Below, piece by piece: positions 38,487-47,752 of a stretch of DNA of 64,000 nucleotides. The first letter of the stretch is position 1. Each line of letters begins with the position of its first letter. This DNA comes from a bacterium (GTDB lineage Bacteria > Bacillota > Bacilli > Lactobacillales > Streptococcaceae). The translations under genes and the position numbers were made by a program. A model generated the notes under the pieces. That model saw only the letters and a list, made by a program, of their open reading frames with translations, did no database searches and had not been told where the DNA came from. The stretch spans positions 33,350 to 97,349 of the forward strand of contig CAJNCV010000007.1 of assembly GCA_905221385.1 (NCBI GenBank), given 5' to 3'.

Positions 38487-39533
38487 ATGTCAACTATTGA
38501 AGAACAATTAAAAGCGCTTCGAGAAGAAACGCTGGCTAGCTTGAAGCAGATTACTGCTGAAAATGAAAAAGAGATGCAAGATTTGCGTGTCTCTGTCCTT
38601 GGTAAAAAAGGGTCGCTTACGGAAATCCTCAAAGGGATGAAAGATGTCTCTGCTGAGATGCGCCCTGTTATCGGGAAACACGTCAATGAAGCTCGCGATG
38701 TCTTGACAGCGGCCTTTGAGGAAACAGCGAAACTCTTGGAAGAAAAGAAAGTCGCAGCTCAACTGGCTAGCGAGAGCATCGATGTAACACTTCCAGGCCG
38801 CCCTGTTGCGACTGGTCACCGTCATGTTCTCACACAAACCAGTGAAGAAATCGAAGATATTTTCATTGGGATGGGTTACCAAGTCGTGGATGGTTTTGAA
38901 GTAGAGCAAGACTACTATAACTTTGAGCGTATGAACCTTCCAAAAGACCACCCAGCTCGCGATATGCAGGATACTTTCTACATTACAGAAGAAATCTTGC
39001 TTCGTACTCACACGTCTCCAGTTCAGGCGCGTGCTATGGATGCTCATGATTTTTCAAAAGGTCCTTTGAAAATGATCTCACCAGGACGTGTGTTCCGTCG
39101 TGATACGGACGATGCGACCCACAGTCACCAGTTCCACCAAATCGAAGGTTTGGTTGTTGGGAAAAACATCTCTATGGCAGACCTTCAAGGAACTCTTCAA
39201 TTGATTGTCCAAAAGATGTTCGGTGAAGAGCGTCAAATTCGTTTGCGTCCATCCTATTTCCCATTCACAGAGCCATCTGTTGAGGTGGATGTTTCCTGCT
39301 TCAAGTGCGGTGGAGAAGGCTGTAACGTATGTAAGAAAACAGGTTGGATCGAGATTATGGGTGCTGGTATGGTTCACCCACGTGTCCTTGAAATGAGTGG
39401 TATCGATGCGACTGTTTACTCTGGATTTGCCTTTGGTCTTGGACAAGAACGTGTAGCCATGCTCCGTTACGGAATCAACGATATCCGTGGATTCTATCAA
39501 GGAGATGTCCGCTTCTCAGAACAGTTTAAATAA
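38487..39533 (+). CDS. pheS: Phenylalanyl-tRNA synthetase alpha subunit
   Basis: The catalytic class II subunit of the (alpha-beta)2 enzyme, 348 residues. An N-terminal coiled coil (1-85) is followed by the catalytic core with [43 protein letters not shown] and the motif 3 [14 protein letters not shown]. The CxxC pair [17 protein letters not shown] is normal for Firmicutes. The ATG at 38487 follows GATGGAGGAATT. An upstream in-frame start at 38469 is unlikely. Confidence 0.97.
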   Translation: MSTIEEQLKALREETLASLKQITAENEKEMQDLRVSVLGKKGSLTEILKGMKDVSAEMRPVIGKHVNEARDVLTAAFEETAKLLEEKKVAAQLASESIDVTLPGRPVATGHRHVLTQTSEEIEDIFIGMGYQVVDGFEVEQDYYNFERMNLPKDHPARDMQDTFYITEEILLRTHTSPVQARAMDAHDFSKGPLKMISPGRVFRRDTDDATHSHQFHQIEGLVVGKNISMADLQGTLQLIVQKMFGEERQIRLRPSYFPFTEPSVEVDVSCFKCGGEGCNVCKKTGWIEIMGAGMVHPRVLEMSGIDATVYSGFAFGLGQERVAMLRYGINDIRGFYQGDVRFSEQFK

Positions 39534-39548
39534 GATTGAAACCTGAAA

Positions 39549-39595
39549 CACAGTCCTGGTCATTTTCTCTTGATGAGAATGACTAGGACTGACTC
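39549..39595 (+). repeat. Hairpin between pheS and pheT
   Basis: CAGTCCTGGTCATT pairs imperfectly with AATGACTAGGACTG around a 12-13-base loop. There is no T run, so it is more likely an RNA-processing or stability element than a terminator. Confidence 0.5.
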
Positions 39596-39652
39596 GAAGA
39601 AAAAGAAAGGAATTGAAAAGGTCTTACTTGGTGAGATCTTACAATCAGAATT

Positions 39653-42058
39653 ATGCTTGTATCTTATAAATGGTTAAAAGAATTGGTGGACATTGATGTG
39701 CCATCACAAGAGTTGGCAGAAAAAATGTCAACTACAGGAATCGAGGTAGAAGGTGTCGAATCACCAGCTGCTGGTCTCTCAAAAATTGTCGTCGGTGAGG
39801 TCTTGTCTTGCGAAGATGTGCCAGAAACTCACCTCCATGTTTGCCAGGTTAACGTTGGTGAGGAAGAAGCCCGTCAAATCGTCTGCGGTGCTCCAAATGT
39901 GCGTGCTGGGATCAAGGTTATGGTGGCTCTTCCGGGAGCTCGTATCGCGGACAATTACAAGATCAAAAAAGGGAAAATCCGTGGCTTAGAGTCTCTCGGG
40001 ATGATCTGTTCACTTGGTGAATTGGGAATTTCTGACTCAGTTGTACCAAAGGAATTCGCAGATGGCATCCAAATCTTACCAGAAAATGCCGTTCCTGGAG
40101 ATGAAGTCTTCTCTTACCTAGACTTGGATGATGAGATCATCGAACTTTCTATCACACCAAACCGTGCAGACGCTCTATCTATGCGTGGAGTAGCTCACGA
40201 AGTAGCAGCTATCTATGATAAGGCAGTCAACTTCAAAGAATTTACCTTAACAGAAACGGACCAAGTTGCAGCAGACGCTCTTTCTGTAGGCATTGAAACA
40301 GACAAGGCGCCTTACTATGCAGCCCGTATCTTGGACAATGTGACCATCGCACCAAGTCCACAATGGTTGCAAAATCTCCTCATGAACGAAGGGATTCGTC
40401 CAATCAATAACGTAGTAGACGTAACCAACTACATCCTGCTCTATTTTGGTCAACCTATGCATGTCTTTGACTTGGATACCTTTGAAGGGAATGACATCCG
40501 TGTGCGTGAAGCGCGTGCTGGTGAAAAATTCGTGACCTTGGACGGTGAAGAACGCGACTTGGAAACAAATGACTTAATCATCACTGTCGCAGACAAGCCA
40601 GTAGCCCTTGCAGGTGTCATGGGCGGACAAGCAACAGAAATCTCTGAGAAATCTAGTTGCGTTGTCCTTGAAGCAGCTGTTTTCAATGGCAAATCAATTC
40701 GTAAGACTAGCGGTCGTCTGAACCTTCGTTCTGAGTCGTCTTCTCGTTTTGAAAAAGGCATTAATGTAGCAACAGTCAATGAAGCCCTTGATGCGGCAGC
40801 CAGCATGATTGCAGAGCTTGCAGGTGCAACAGTGCGTAAGGGTATCGTTTCAGCAGGTGGGCTTGATACCTCTGATGTGGAAGTTTCTTCTACACTTGCT
40901 GACGTCAACCGCGTCCTTGGTACGGAGCTTTCATATGCTGATGTGGAAGATGTTTTCCGTCGTCTTGGCTTTGGCCTTTCTGGCAATGCTGAAGCCTTTA
41001 CAGTCAGCGTACCCCGTCGTCGTTGGGATATCACCATCGAAGCTGACCTCTTTGAAGAAATCGCCCGTATCTATGGTTATGATCGCTTGCCAACTAGTCT
41101 TCCAAAAGATGATGGTACAGCTGGCGAATTGACTGCGACACAAAAATTGCGCCGTCAAGTTCGTACCATCGCTGAAGGAGCAGGTTTGACAGAGATCATT
41201 ACCTACGCTTTAACAACGCCTGAAAAAGCAGTTGAGTTCACAGCTCAACCAAGTAACCTTACAGAACTCATGTGGCCAATGACAGTGGACCGTTCTGTCC
41301 TCCGCCAAAATATGGTCTCAGGTATCCTTGATGCCGTTGCCTACAACGTGGCTCGTAAGAACAAAAACTTGGCTCTTTACGAGATTGGAAAAGTCTTTGA
41401 ACAAACAGGCAATCCAAAAGAAGATCTACCAAACGAAATCAACAGTTTTGCCTTTGCCTTGACAGGCTTGGTTGCAGAAAAAGATTTCCAAACGGCAGCA
41501 GTTCCAGTTGATTTCTTCTATGCTAAGGGAATCCTTGAAGCCCTCTTTACTCGCTTGGGACTAGAAGTGACCTATACAGCAACCTCTGAAATTGCTAGTC
41601 TTCACCCAGGACGTACAGCTGTGATTTCACTCGGTGACCAAGTTCTTGGTTTCCTTGGCCAAGTGCATCCAGTTACTGCGAAAGCTTATGATATTCCAGA
41701 AACTTATGTAGCGGAGCTCAACCTTTCAGCTATCGAAGCAGCGCTTCAGCCAGCTGCTCCATTTGTAGAAATCACCAAATTCCCAGCAGTCAGCCGTGAC
41801 GTGGCTCTACTCCTCAAGGCAGAAGTCACTCACCAAGAAGTTGTAGACGCTATCCAAGCTGCAGGTGTGAAACGATTGACAGATATCAAACTCTTTGACG
41901 TCTTCTCAGGCGAAAAATTGGGACTTGGTATGAAGTCAATGGCCTATAGCTTGACCTTCCAAAATCCAGAAGACAGCCTAACAGACGAAGAAGTGGCGCG
42001 CTACATGGAAAAAATCCAAGCATCACTCGAAGAAAAAGTCAATGCAGAAGTGCGTTAA
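39653..42058 (+). CDS. pheT: Phenylalanyl-tRNA synthetase beta subunit
   Basis: The 801-residue beta subunit, with tRNA recognition and editing roles. Domains in order: EMAP/tRNA-binding (about 40-150), B3/B4 editing domain (about 210-390), B5 (about 405-475), the synthetase-like core and the C-terminal FDX-ACB anticodon-binding domain (about 705-800). The start at 39653 has no strong ribosome-binding site nearby, which is unusual; an upstream start is not available in this frame. It should share the T-box-controlled transcript with pheS. Confidence 0.95.
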   Translation: MLVSYKWLKELVDIDVPSQELAEKMSTTGIEVEGVESPAAGLSKIVVGEVLSCEDVPETHLHVCQVNVGEEEARQIVCGAPNVRAGIKVMVALPGARIADNYKIKKGKIRGLESLGMICSLGELGISDSVVPKEFADGIQILPENAVPGDEVFSYLDLDDEIIELSITPNRADALSMRGVAHEVAAIYDKAVNFKEFTLTETDQVAADALSVGIETDKAPYYAARILDNVTIAPSPQWLQNLLMNEGIRPINNVVDVTNYILLYFGQPMHVFDLDTFEGNDIRVREARAGEKFVTLDGEERDLETNDLIITVADKPVALAGVMGGQATEISEKSSCVVLEAAVFNGKSIRKTSGRLNLRSESSSRFEKGINVATVNEALDAAASMIAELAGATVRKGIVSAGGLDTSDVEVSSTLADVNRVLGTELSYADVEDVFRRLGFGLSGNAEAFTVSVPRRRWDITIEADLFEEIARIYGYDRLPTSLPKDDGTAGELTATQKLRRQVRTIAEGAGLTEIITYALTTPEKAVEFTAQPSNLTELMWPMTVDRSVLRQNMVSGILDAVAYNVARKNKNLALYEIGKVFEQTGNPKEDLPNEINSFAFALTGLVAEKDFQTAAVPVDFFYAKGILEALFTRLGLEVTYTATSEIASLHPGRTAVISLGDQVLGFLGQVHPVTAKAYDIPETYVAELNLSAIEAALQPAAPFVEITKFPAVSRDVALLLKAEVTHQEVVDAIQAAGVKRLTDIKLFDVFSGEKLGLGMKSMAYSLTFQNPEDSLTDEEVARYMEKIQASLEEKVNAEVR

Positions 42059-42062
42059 CTCA

Positions 42063-42091
42063 TCAATCCATCCTTCGGGGTGGATTTTTGC
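42063..42091 (+). terminator. pheT terminator
   Basis: AATCCATCC / GGGTGGATT-type stem with a TTCG loop, followed by TTTTGCTTTT. Confidence 0.85.
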
Positions 42092-42102
42092 TTTTCAAAA
42101 TG

Positions 42103-42132
42103 ACAATTCAGGATCAAAAATGGACAATTGAG
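42103..42132 (+). promoter_or_regulatory. ComE-type (LytTR) direct repeat
   Basis: ACAATTCAG (42103-42111) and ACAATTGAG (42124-42132) are separated by exactly 12 bases. This fits the ComE-box pattern aCAnTTcaG-12-aCAgTTgaG, with one base different in the second repeat. TATAAT at 42165-42170 lies 32 bases downstream, the spacing seen at ComE-activated promoters, and no good -35 box is present. Confidence 0.7.
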
Positions 42133-42164
42133 GAGTAAAAGCACCTGTATGCACTTTAATGGGC

Positions 42165-42170
42165 TATAAT
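42165..42170 (+). promoter_or_regulatory. -10 box of the ComE-type promoter
   Basis: GGCTATAAT, without a recognisable -35 box at the usual distance, which is expected for an activator-dependent promoter. Confidence 0.6.
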
Positions 42171-42252
42171 TGTTCTATCACTTGGGTACTCAAAAACCTT
42201 AGAGAGTTTAGTTTTTAGGGAAGGATGAACAAGATAAAAATGTACATAAATC

Positions 42253-42281
42253 CTTGTAAAGGCTATCAAAAAGGAGTATAA
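42253..42281 (+). promoter_or_regulatory. Second natA promoter
   Basis: TTGTAA, a spacer of about 17 bases and TATAAT near 42276-42281. It would give basal expression independent of the ComE-type site. Confidence 0.55.
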
Positions 42282-42309
42282 TAAGTGCAACATATCTCGG
42301 AGGTGGAAA

Positions 42310-43203
42310 ATGCTAGAAGTAAGAAATCTAGAGAAAAGTTTCGGTTCCAAGCAAGTCTTGTTTGGTGTCGATTTTCAGGCAAGTCCAGGACGAATTTTGG
42401 GACTGGTCGGAAAAAATGGTGCTGGGAAAACAACGATTTTCCACAGTATGTTGAAATTTTTGGACTATCAAGGAGAAATCAGTCTGGATGGGCAGGAGAT
42501 TCGTCAGGAGACCTACGCTCGGATTGGCTATCTGCCTGAGGAACGCAGCCTCATGCCCAAGTTGACAGTCCTTGAGCAAGTTCGTTACTTGGCTACTCTA
42601 AAGGGCATGGATGCTAAGGAGGTCAAGGAAAAACTCCCTCAATGGATGGAGAAACTGGAAGTGAAAGGAAAGCTGACTGATAAAATCAAGAGCCTCTCCA
42701 AAGGGAATCAGCAGAAAATTCAGCTCATTATCACTCTGATCCATGAGCCAGACTTGATTATCCTGGATGAGCCTTTTAGTGGTTTGGATCCAGTCAATAC
42801 TGAGTTGCTCAAGCAGGTCATCTTGAAAGAGAAAGAGCGCGGTGCAATCATTATCTTTTCTGACCATGTTATGACCAACGTCGAGGAACTTTGCGATGAT
42901 ATTCTGATGATTCGTGATGGGCGTGTGGTCTTACATGGACCAGTCCAAGAGGTTCGCAATCAATACGGGAAAACACGTCTCTTTGTTTCAAGTGAACGAA
43001 GCAAGGAAGAACTGGAAAAACTTCCTCACGTCAAACAGGTGAGCTTGACCAAGCAAGGCAGTTGGAAATTAATACTAGATGACGAGAGCGCTGGAAGGGA
43101 ACTCTTCCCAATCCTGACTCAAGGTCAATATATTGCGACCTTTGACCAACAAGCTCCAACAATCGATGAAATCTTTAAACTAGAATCAGGGGTGGAAGTA
43201 TGA
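42310..43203 (+). CDS. NatA-like ABC transporter ATPase
   Basis: An ABC ATPase of the NatA/export group, 297 residues. Walker A is GKNGAGKTTIF, the signature is LSKGNQQKIQL, Walker B is LIILDEPFSGLDP, and the switch histidine is in FSDHVM. A C-terminal DUF4162-type domain follows (about 215-297). TCGGAGGTGG precedes the ATG. It overlaps the permease gene as ATGA. Such pairs export sodium or confer resistance to membrane-active compounds; the substrate here is unknown. Confidence 0.88.
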   Translation: MLEVRNLEKSFGSKQVLFGVDFQASPGRILGLVGKNGAGKTTIFHSMLKFLDYQGEISLDGQEIRQETYARIGYLPEERSLMPKLTVLEQVRYLATLKGMDAKEVKEKLPQWMEKLEVKGKLTDKIKSLSKGNQQKIQLIITLIHEPDLIILDEPFSGLDPVNTELLKQVILKEKERGAIIIFSDHVMTNVEELCDDILMIRDGRVVLHGPVQEVRNQYGKTRLFVSSERSKEELEKLPHVKQVSLTKQGSWKLILDDESAGRELFPILTQGQYIATFDQQAPTIDEIFKLESGVEV

Positions 43204-44399
43204 GAAATATGTGGGTTGTAATGAAGGAAACCTATCTTCGGCATGTCAAGTCGTGGAGTTTCTTCTTTATGGTGATTTCGCCGTTCCTATTTTTAGCCTT
43301 ATCTGTAGGAATTGGCTATCTCCAAGGGTCTTCTATGGCTAAGAATAGCAAGATAGCAGTAGTAACAACGGTGCCATCTGTGGAAGAAGGGCTCAAGGGT
43401 ACCAATGGTATCAACTTTGATTATAAGGATGAAGCCAGTGCTCAAGCTGCTATCAAGGATGAGAAAATCAAGGGATACCTAACCATTGACCAAGAGGACA
43501 GCGTTCTCAAGGCCGTCTATCACGGTGAAACTTCTCTTGAAAGTGGCATCAAACTAGCAGTAACCAATAAGCTAAATGAACTGCAATACCAACTCAATCG
43601 TTCGGCAGCCAATTTGTCTCAAGAACAGGAAAAACGCTTGAGTCAAACTGTTGACTATACAGAGAAGATTGATGAAGCTAAAGAAAATAAAAAAACAGTG
43701 CAGAACATGGCGGCATTGGGCTTAGGATTTTTCCTTTATATGATCTTGATTACTTATGCCAGCGTCACTGCTCAGGAAGTAGCTAGCGAGAAAGGAACCA
43801 AAATCATGGAGGTGGTCTTCTCTAGTATCAGAGCTAGTCATTATTTCTACGCTCGCATGATGGCTCTGCTCCTTGTGATTTTGACCCATATTGGGATTTA
43901 TGTCGTGGGTGGTCTGGCTGCCATTCTGCTCTTTAAAGATCTACCAATATTGGCTCAATCTGGTATTTTAAATCATCTAGGAGATGCCTTCTCGCTCAAT
44001 ACCTTATTGTTTGTCTTGGTTAGTCTCTTTATGTATGTCGTTTTAGCAGCCTTTCTAGGTTCTATGGTTTCTCGCCCTGAGGATTCAGGAAAGGCCTTGT
44101 CGCCATTGATGATCTTGATTATAGCAGGATTTGTCGGTGTGACCTCTCTAGGTGCTGCTGGGGACAATTTAGTTCTGAAAATTGGTTCTTATATTCCTTT
44201 CATCTCGACCTTCTTTATGCCGTTTAGAGCTATAAATGGTTATGCAAGTGGTCTAGAAGCTTGGATTTCGCTTGCCATAACGGTTGCTTTTGCAGTCACT
44301 GCGACAGCCTTTATAGGACGTATGTATGCTAGCCTAGTCCTTCAAACAGATGATTTGGGAATCTGGAAAACTTTTAAACGTGCCTTAGCTTACAAATAG
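43200..44399 (+). CDS. NatB-like ABC-2 exporter permease
   Basis: An ABC-2 type permease of 399 residues. The first helix (about 17-40) is followed by a large external domain (about 45-170), then five or six helices to the C-terminus. The NatB-like segment VASEKGTKIMEVVFSSIRAS is clear. It starts within the stop of the ATPase gene. Together with the ComE-type repeat upstream it may be part of a peptide-signal-induced export or self-protection function; that is inference. Confidence 0.87.
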   Translation: MRNMWVVMKETYLRHVKSWSFFFMVISPFLFLALSVGIGYLQGSSMAKNSKIAVVTTVPSVEEGLKGTNGINFDYKDEASAQAAIKDEKIKGYLTIDQEDSVLKAVYHGETSLESGIKLAVTNKLNELQYQLNRSAANLSQEQEKRLSQTVDYTEKIDEAKENKKTVQNMAALGLGFFLYMILITYASVTAQEVASEKGTKIMEVVFSSIRASHYFYARMMALLLVILTHIGIYVVGGLAAILLFKDLPILAQSGILNHLGDAFSLNTLLFVLVSLFMYVVLAAFLGSMVSRPEDSGKALSPLMILIIAGFVGVTSLGAAGDNLVLKIGSYIPFISTFFMPFRAINGYASGLEAWISLAITVAFAVTATAFIGRMYASLVLQTDDLGIWKTFKRALAYK

Positions 44400-44402
44400 G
44401 AG

Positions 44403-44427
44403 AGCCTCGCAAAAGCGAGGTTTTTCT
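44403..44427 (+). terminator. natAB terminator
   Basis: CCTCGC (44405-44410), AAAA loop, GCGAGG (44415-44420), TTTTT. Confidence 0.88.
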
Positions 44428-44470
44428 AGATGTTAAACACTGAAATCGGCAAAAATATTTTTCATATCTA

Positions 44471-44500
44471 TTGACTTTTAGTAGTAAAATTTGGTATGAT
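44471..44500 (+). promoter_or_regulatory. rplM promoter
   Basis: TTGACT (44471-44476), an 18-base spacer and TATGAT (44495-44500). Confidence 0.7.
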
Positions 44501-44511
44501 AGTAGACGGTA

Positions 44512-44584
44512 TTGTTTACCCCATTTGTAAGGCCCCGGAACCTTTCAAATACCCCGCGGACCGGAACATCCGCCCTGTAAACAA
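44512..44584 (+). ncRNA. L13 leader
   Basis: A structured 5' leader closed by GTTTAC (44514-44519) and GTAAAC (44577-44582), with GC-rich inner hairpins (GCGGACCGGAACATCCGC). Location and shape match the L13 leader known upstream of rplM-rpsI in Firmicutes, where L13 represses its own operon. Confidence 0.75.
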
Positions 44585-44609
44585 AAACGATATTCATATA
44601 GGAGAAATC

Positions 44610-45056
44610 ATGAACAAAACTACATTCATGGCTAAACCAGGCCAAGTAGAACGCAAATGGTACGTTGTTGACGCAACTGATGTACCTCTTGGACGCCTTT
44701 CAGCAGTTGTTGCTAGCGTACTTCGCGGAAAAAACAAACCAACATTCACACCACACACTGATACAGGTGACTTCGTAATCGTTATCAATGCTGAAAAAGT
44801 TAAATTGACTGGTAAAAAAGCAACTGATAAGATCTACTACACTCACTCAAACCACCCAGGTGGATTGAAATCAATCTCTGCTGGTGAACTTCGTTCTAAA
44901 AATGCAGTACGTTTGATTGAAAAATCAGTTAAAGGTATGCTTCCACACAATACTCTTGGCCGCGCTCAAGGTATGAAATTGAAAGTATTCGTTGGAGCTG
45001 AGCACACTCACGCTGCACAACAACCAGAAGTTCTTGATATTTCAGGACTTATCTAA
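44610..45056 (+). CDS. rplM: 50S ribosomal protein L13
   Basis: L13 of the large subunit, 148 residues. [17 protein letters not shown] at the N-terminus, [12 protein letters not shown] and [12 protein letters not shown] are diagnostic. The ATG at 44610 follows ATAGGAGAAATC. An open frame extends upstream through the structured leader but is not translated. It is cotranscribed with rpsI 18 bases on. Confidence 0.97.
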   Translation: MNKTTFMAKPGQVERKWYVVDATDVPLGRLSAVVASVLRGKNKPTFTPHTDTGDFVIVINAEKVKLTGKKATDKIYYTHSNHPGGLKSISAGELRSKNAVRLIEKSVKGMLPHNTLGRAQGMKLKVFVGAEHTHAAQQPEVLDISGLI

Positions 45057-45074
45057 GGAAAGGAACAATAAAGT

Positions 45075-45467
45075 ATGTCACAAGCACAATATGCAGGTAC
45101 TGGACGTCGTAAAAACGCTGTTGCACGCGTTCGCCTTGTTCCAGGAACTGGTAAAATCACTGTTAACAAAAAAGATGTTGAAGAGTACATCCCACACGCT
45201 GACCTTCGTCTTGTTATCAACCAACCATTCGCAGTTACTTCAACTGTAGGTTCATACGATGTTTTCGTTAACGTTGTAGGTGGTGGATACGCTGGTCAAG
45301 CAGGAGCTATCCGTCACGGTATCGCTCGTGCCCTTCTTCAAGTAGACCCAGACTTCCGCGATTCATTGAAACGCGCAGGACTTCTTACACGTGACTCACG
45401 TAAAGTTGAACGTAAGAAACCAGGTCTTAAGAAAGCTCGTAAAGCATCACAATTTAGTAAACGTTAA
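45075..45467 (+). CDS. rpsI: 30S ribosomal protein S9
   Basis: S9 of the small subunit, 130 residues. [36 protein letters not shown] and the C-terminal [12 protein letters not shown], whose tail reaches the P-site tRNA, are all present. AAGGAAAGGAAC precedes the ATG. Confidence 0.98.
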   Translation: MSQAQYAGTGRRKNAVARVRLVPGTGKITVNKKDVEEYIPHADLRLVINQPFAVTSTVGSYDVFVNVVGGGYAGQAGAIRHGIARALLQVDPDFRDSLKRAGLLTRDSRKVERKKPGLKKARKASQFSKR

Positions 45468-45488
45468 TTCGAGAGAATTACTATACTT

Positions 45489-45520
45489 GCAAAGAACACC
45501 TTTCGGGGTGTTCTTTTTTA
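45489..45520 (+). terminator. rplM-rpsI terminator
   Basis: AAGAACACC / GGTGTTCTT stem with a T run. Confidence 0.88.
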
Positions 45521-45574
45521 TGCTTCCTGCCATGGAGTGTTTGCTTCTCTCATCTTCTCACGATATCTCTCATA

Positions 45575-45583
45575 TGGTATAAT
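45575..45583 (+). promoter_or_regulatory. Extended -10 promoter in front of a decayed gene
   Basis: TGGTATAAT, with TATAAT at 45578-45583, ends six bases before an ATG at 45590, the same layout as the leaderless genes elsewhere in the window. Confidence 0.5.
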
Positions 45584-45589
45584 GAGGTA

Positions 45590-45744
45590 ATGACTGTTCC
45601 TCATTTCAGACGAGTTTATGGTGTTCAAGGTCCACCTACCTGAATTGTCATGGAGCAAATGTCCATTGCTCGGATTGGGCGTTCTCTCGTAGTTCATTTG
45701 ATTCTAATCGTTTAGAAATCATCTGGTGTGGGAGATTATTGTGA
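45590..45744 (+). pseudogene. Possible decayed leaderless gene
   Basis: From the ATG at 45590 the frame reads MTVPHFRRVYGVQGPPT and stops at 45641. A neighbouring frame then reads YLNCHGANVHCSDWAFSR, continuing SSFDSNRLEIIW to a stop at 45742. The composition looks protein-like in both parts, so a frameshifted 5' fragment of a lost gene is likely. I do not recognise the family. The rest of the gap up to 45860 shows only a small hairpin (GAGCAA / TTGCTC at about 45653-45671). Confidence 0.35.
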
Positions 45745-45873
45745 TTTCAATGCAATGTCTCATATGCTAGGCAGGAAAAAGAAATACAGGATAAGTTAGT
45801 AGGTGAGACGAGTATTTCTGTCAGCCTCCTATACACCTGTTAACAGCTATCCAAAATAAAAGGAGATTGTAGA

Positions 45874-46839
45874 TTGGTTTTATTAGTATTAGGGATTTTG
45901 GTTTTGCTCATTCTAATTTTTAAAAGGAAACAGAAAATTGGTAAAAAATCTGAAGGAAACGCCAAGAAAAGAAATTGGATATTAATAGGTTGCCTATCCA
46001 TAGTTATCCCCATCGCAATCCTAACTGTGATTAGTCCTATTCTTTCTCTAATGGATATGTGGGGGCTATTTGCTTATGTAAGTCGAACTGAGATTGAGCA
46101 AGCTGTGCATCGTTCTTATCAAAATTACGGTCTTACAGGGCAGTTTGAGTTAGAAAAATACGAGAAAAACTATACAAGTGTGGGAGGATTTATAATCCAT
46201 GGTACCTATAGTGAAAATATAGCCGGAAAAACCTATGAGGTCAAAACTCGATTTAAATACTATACTCGTTTTTCGGAAATTAAAACATATAGAAAGACAG
46301 ATGCAGAGGTTGATTACAAAAATGATAAAAAAATTTATTATGTTTTCCCAGAATTAGCCTATTTAGGGATTGAAGTTAGTCCAGGCACCAGCGAATTCTT
46401 AAAAACACTGGACAGTTCAATCAAAGATCCTAAACTTCCTGATTTGAAGTATCAAGGTATTGGTTTTGAATTTAATAACCAATCAGATAATATCTATCTT
46501 TATAATGAAATATTAGAGGAAAATCAAAGCAAGGGCCAAGCTCTGCAAGGAATGTATCCAATGGATGCTCAATATCTTTTCCAAAAAGAGATTTTTATAC
46601 CGACGTTTGAATTTCAGTATTTCGTTCCAAAAGAAAAAAGAGATCTCTTGTATGATGACTATCTTAAAGAGCTTGAAGTGCTCATGAAGGAATTTTTTGC
46701 CAACCAGCCCCTACCAAGAGGTCTTTATGCTGTAAAGATTGCTAAGTATAAGGAGGATAAACTTGTCAGTGATAGTGGTGTATACTATGTGAGGATTGAT
46801 AATCGTCAAGTTGTAAAGCTGTTGCAAAAATTAGAATAG
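45874..46839 (+). CDS. Membrane-anchored protein of unknown function
   Basis: The 321-residue product has two hydrophobic helices (about 1-17 and 32-60) separated by a very basic stretch (KRKQKIGKKSEGNAKKRN). A long polar domain follows that is probably outside the cell and rich in tyrosine and charged residues. The best start is a TTG at 45874, with AGGAG eight bases upstream; no ATG is available. I do not recognise a family. It is flanked by the decayed gene and a GNAT gene, in a less conserved part of the window. Confidence 0.7.
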   Translation: MVLLVLGILVLLILIFKRKQKIGKKSEGNAKKRNWILIGCLSIVIPIAILTVISPILSLMDMWGLFAYVSRTEIEQAVHRSYQNYGLTGQFELEKYEKNYTSVGGFIIHGTYSENIAGKTYEVKTRFKYYTRFSEIKTYRKTDAEVDYKNDKKIYYVFPELAYLGIEVSPGTSEFLKTLDSSIKDPKLPDLKYQGIGFEFNNQSDNIYLYNEILEENQSKGQALQGMYPMDAQYLFQKEIFIPTFEFQYFVPKEKRDLLYDDYLKELEVLMKEFFANQPLPRGLYAVKIAKYKEDKLVSDSGVYYVRIDNRQVVKLLQKLE

Positions 46840-46974
46840 GAGTCGCTAGGGCTAGGTCAGTCTCACAATATTTTTACTAAGAAGAGAAGGAGAGATTTGT
46901 CGGCTTAACCAAGATTTTAGCTGGTGTCAATATGAGAAAATTTGAGTGTGGATAATGATGGGAGAGGATTTGAA

Positions 46975-47487
46975 ATGATCAGTTTAGAGTTGCTGTCTGA
47001 AGGAAATAGTCTAGATGTATATGCTTTTGAAACAGAAAATCGGGAGTATTTTGAGCGAAATTTATCTCCTAGACCAGCTAACTATTTTGATCCAGAAGGT
47101 TTTAAAGAAATTACAAGGGAATTGTTAACGGAACAAAGGAATCGTGATGTCTATATGCATCTTATTAGAGATTCGCAAGGTGTTATGGTCGGAAGAATCA
47201 ATTTAAGTGTCTTAGATGGTGATCGGAAAACAGCAGAACTTGGGTATAGAATTGGGGAAAATGTTACCAATTTAGGCTATGCAAGCGAAGCAGTTAAGCT
47301 CGTTTTAGACAAGGCCTTTACGACTTATGGTTTCAATAGAATCATTGCAGGAACGACAACGGGTAATCTAGCCTCTCAGAGGGTGCTTTTAAAAAATGGC
47401 TTCACCTTTAGTAGAATGATAGAAAATGACTTACACATTCATAATGAGTGGGTTCATACAGCAGTATTTGAGATAAGGAGGCCATAA
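46975..47487 (+). CDS. GNAT acetyltransferase, RimJ/RimL-like
   Basis: A 170-residue GNAT-fold N-acetyltransferase. The acetyl-CoA loop region is ELGYRIGENVTNLGYASEAV, a RimJ/RimL-type variant of the Q/RxxGxG/A motif. GFNRIIAGTTTGNLASQRVL and KNGFTFSR follow as usual for alanine N-acetyltransferase relatives. The ATG at 46975 follows GGGAGAGGA. The substrate is unknown; relatives acetylate ribosomal proteins or small amines. Confidence 0.85.
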   Translation: MISLELLSEGNSLDVYAFETENREYFERNLSPRPANYFDPEGFKEITRELLTEQRNRDVYMHLIRDSQGVMVGRINLSVLDGDRKTAELGYRIGENVTNLGYASEAVKLVLDKAFTTYGFNRIIAGTTTGNLASQRVLLKNGFTFSRMIENDLHIHNEWVHTAVFEIRRP

Positions 47488-47534
47488 TATCATCAATTTC
47501 GGTCTATTAACAAGGTTAATGGAGGCATCAATCT

Positions 47535-47575
47535 TTCCAGACATTCAAGAATTTACTCTTGGATGTCTTTTTTTG
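47535..47575 (+). terminator. GNAT gene terminator
   Basis: AGACATTCAAGA pairs with TCTTGGATGTCT around a six-base loop, then TTTTTTT. Confidence 0.8.
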
Positions 47576-47616
47576 TTCAAAATAGATAAGTGTTGCTGTT
47601 TAAACTTGATTTTCCC

Positions 47617-47634
47617 AGTGGACAATCGTCCACT
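47617..47634. promoter_or_regulatory. Operator palindrome of the HdiR-like/UmuC operon
   Basis: AGTGGAC-AATC-GTCCACT is an inverted repeat with 7-bp arms. It covers the -35 box (TGGACA, 47619-47624), so binding by the S24-type repressor encoded downstream would block RNA polymerase. Assignment of the binding protein is inference. Confidence 0.65.
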
Positions 47635-47647
47635 TTTTTTATATAAT
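47619..47647 (+). promoter_or_regulatory. Promoter of the HdiR-like/UmuC operon
   Basis: TGGACA (47619-47624), a 17-base spacer and TATAAT (47642-47647). Confidence 0.75.
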
Positions 47648-47752
47648 AAAATTAAACCGAATTGGTTGAATTTTGGAAATGTAAGCTCAATCATCAATTG
47701 ATCTTTCTAAGGGAGATAATGTTCAATAAAGCATCACACTAGGAGGTGAATC

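Noticed and set aside
44496-44609. N-terminal extension of L13
   Set aside because: The frame is open by chance through the L13 leader; the ribosome-binding site and family length fix the start at 44610.
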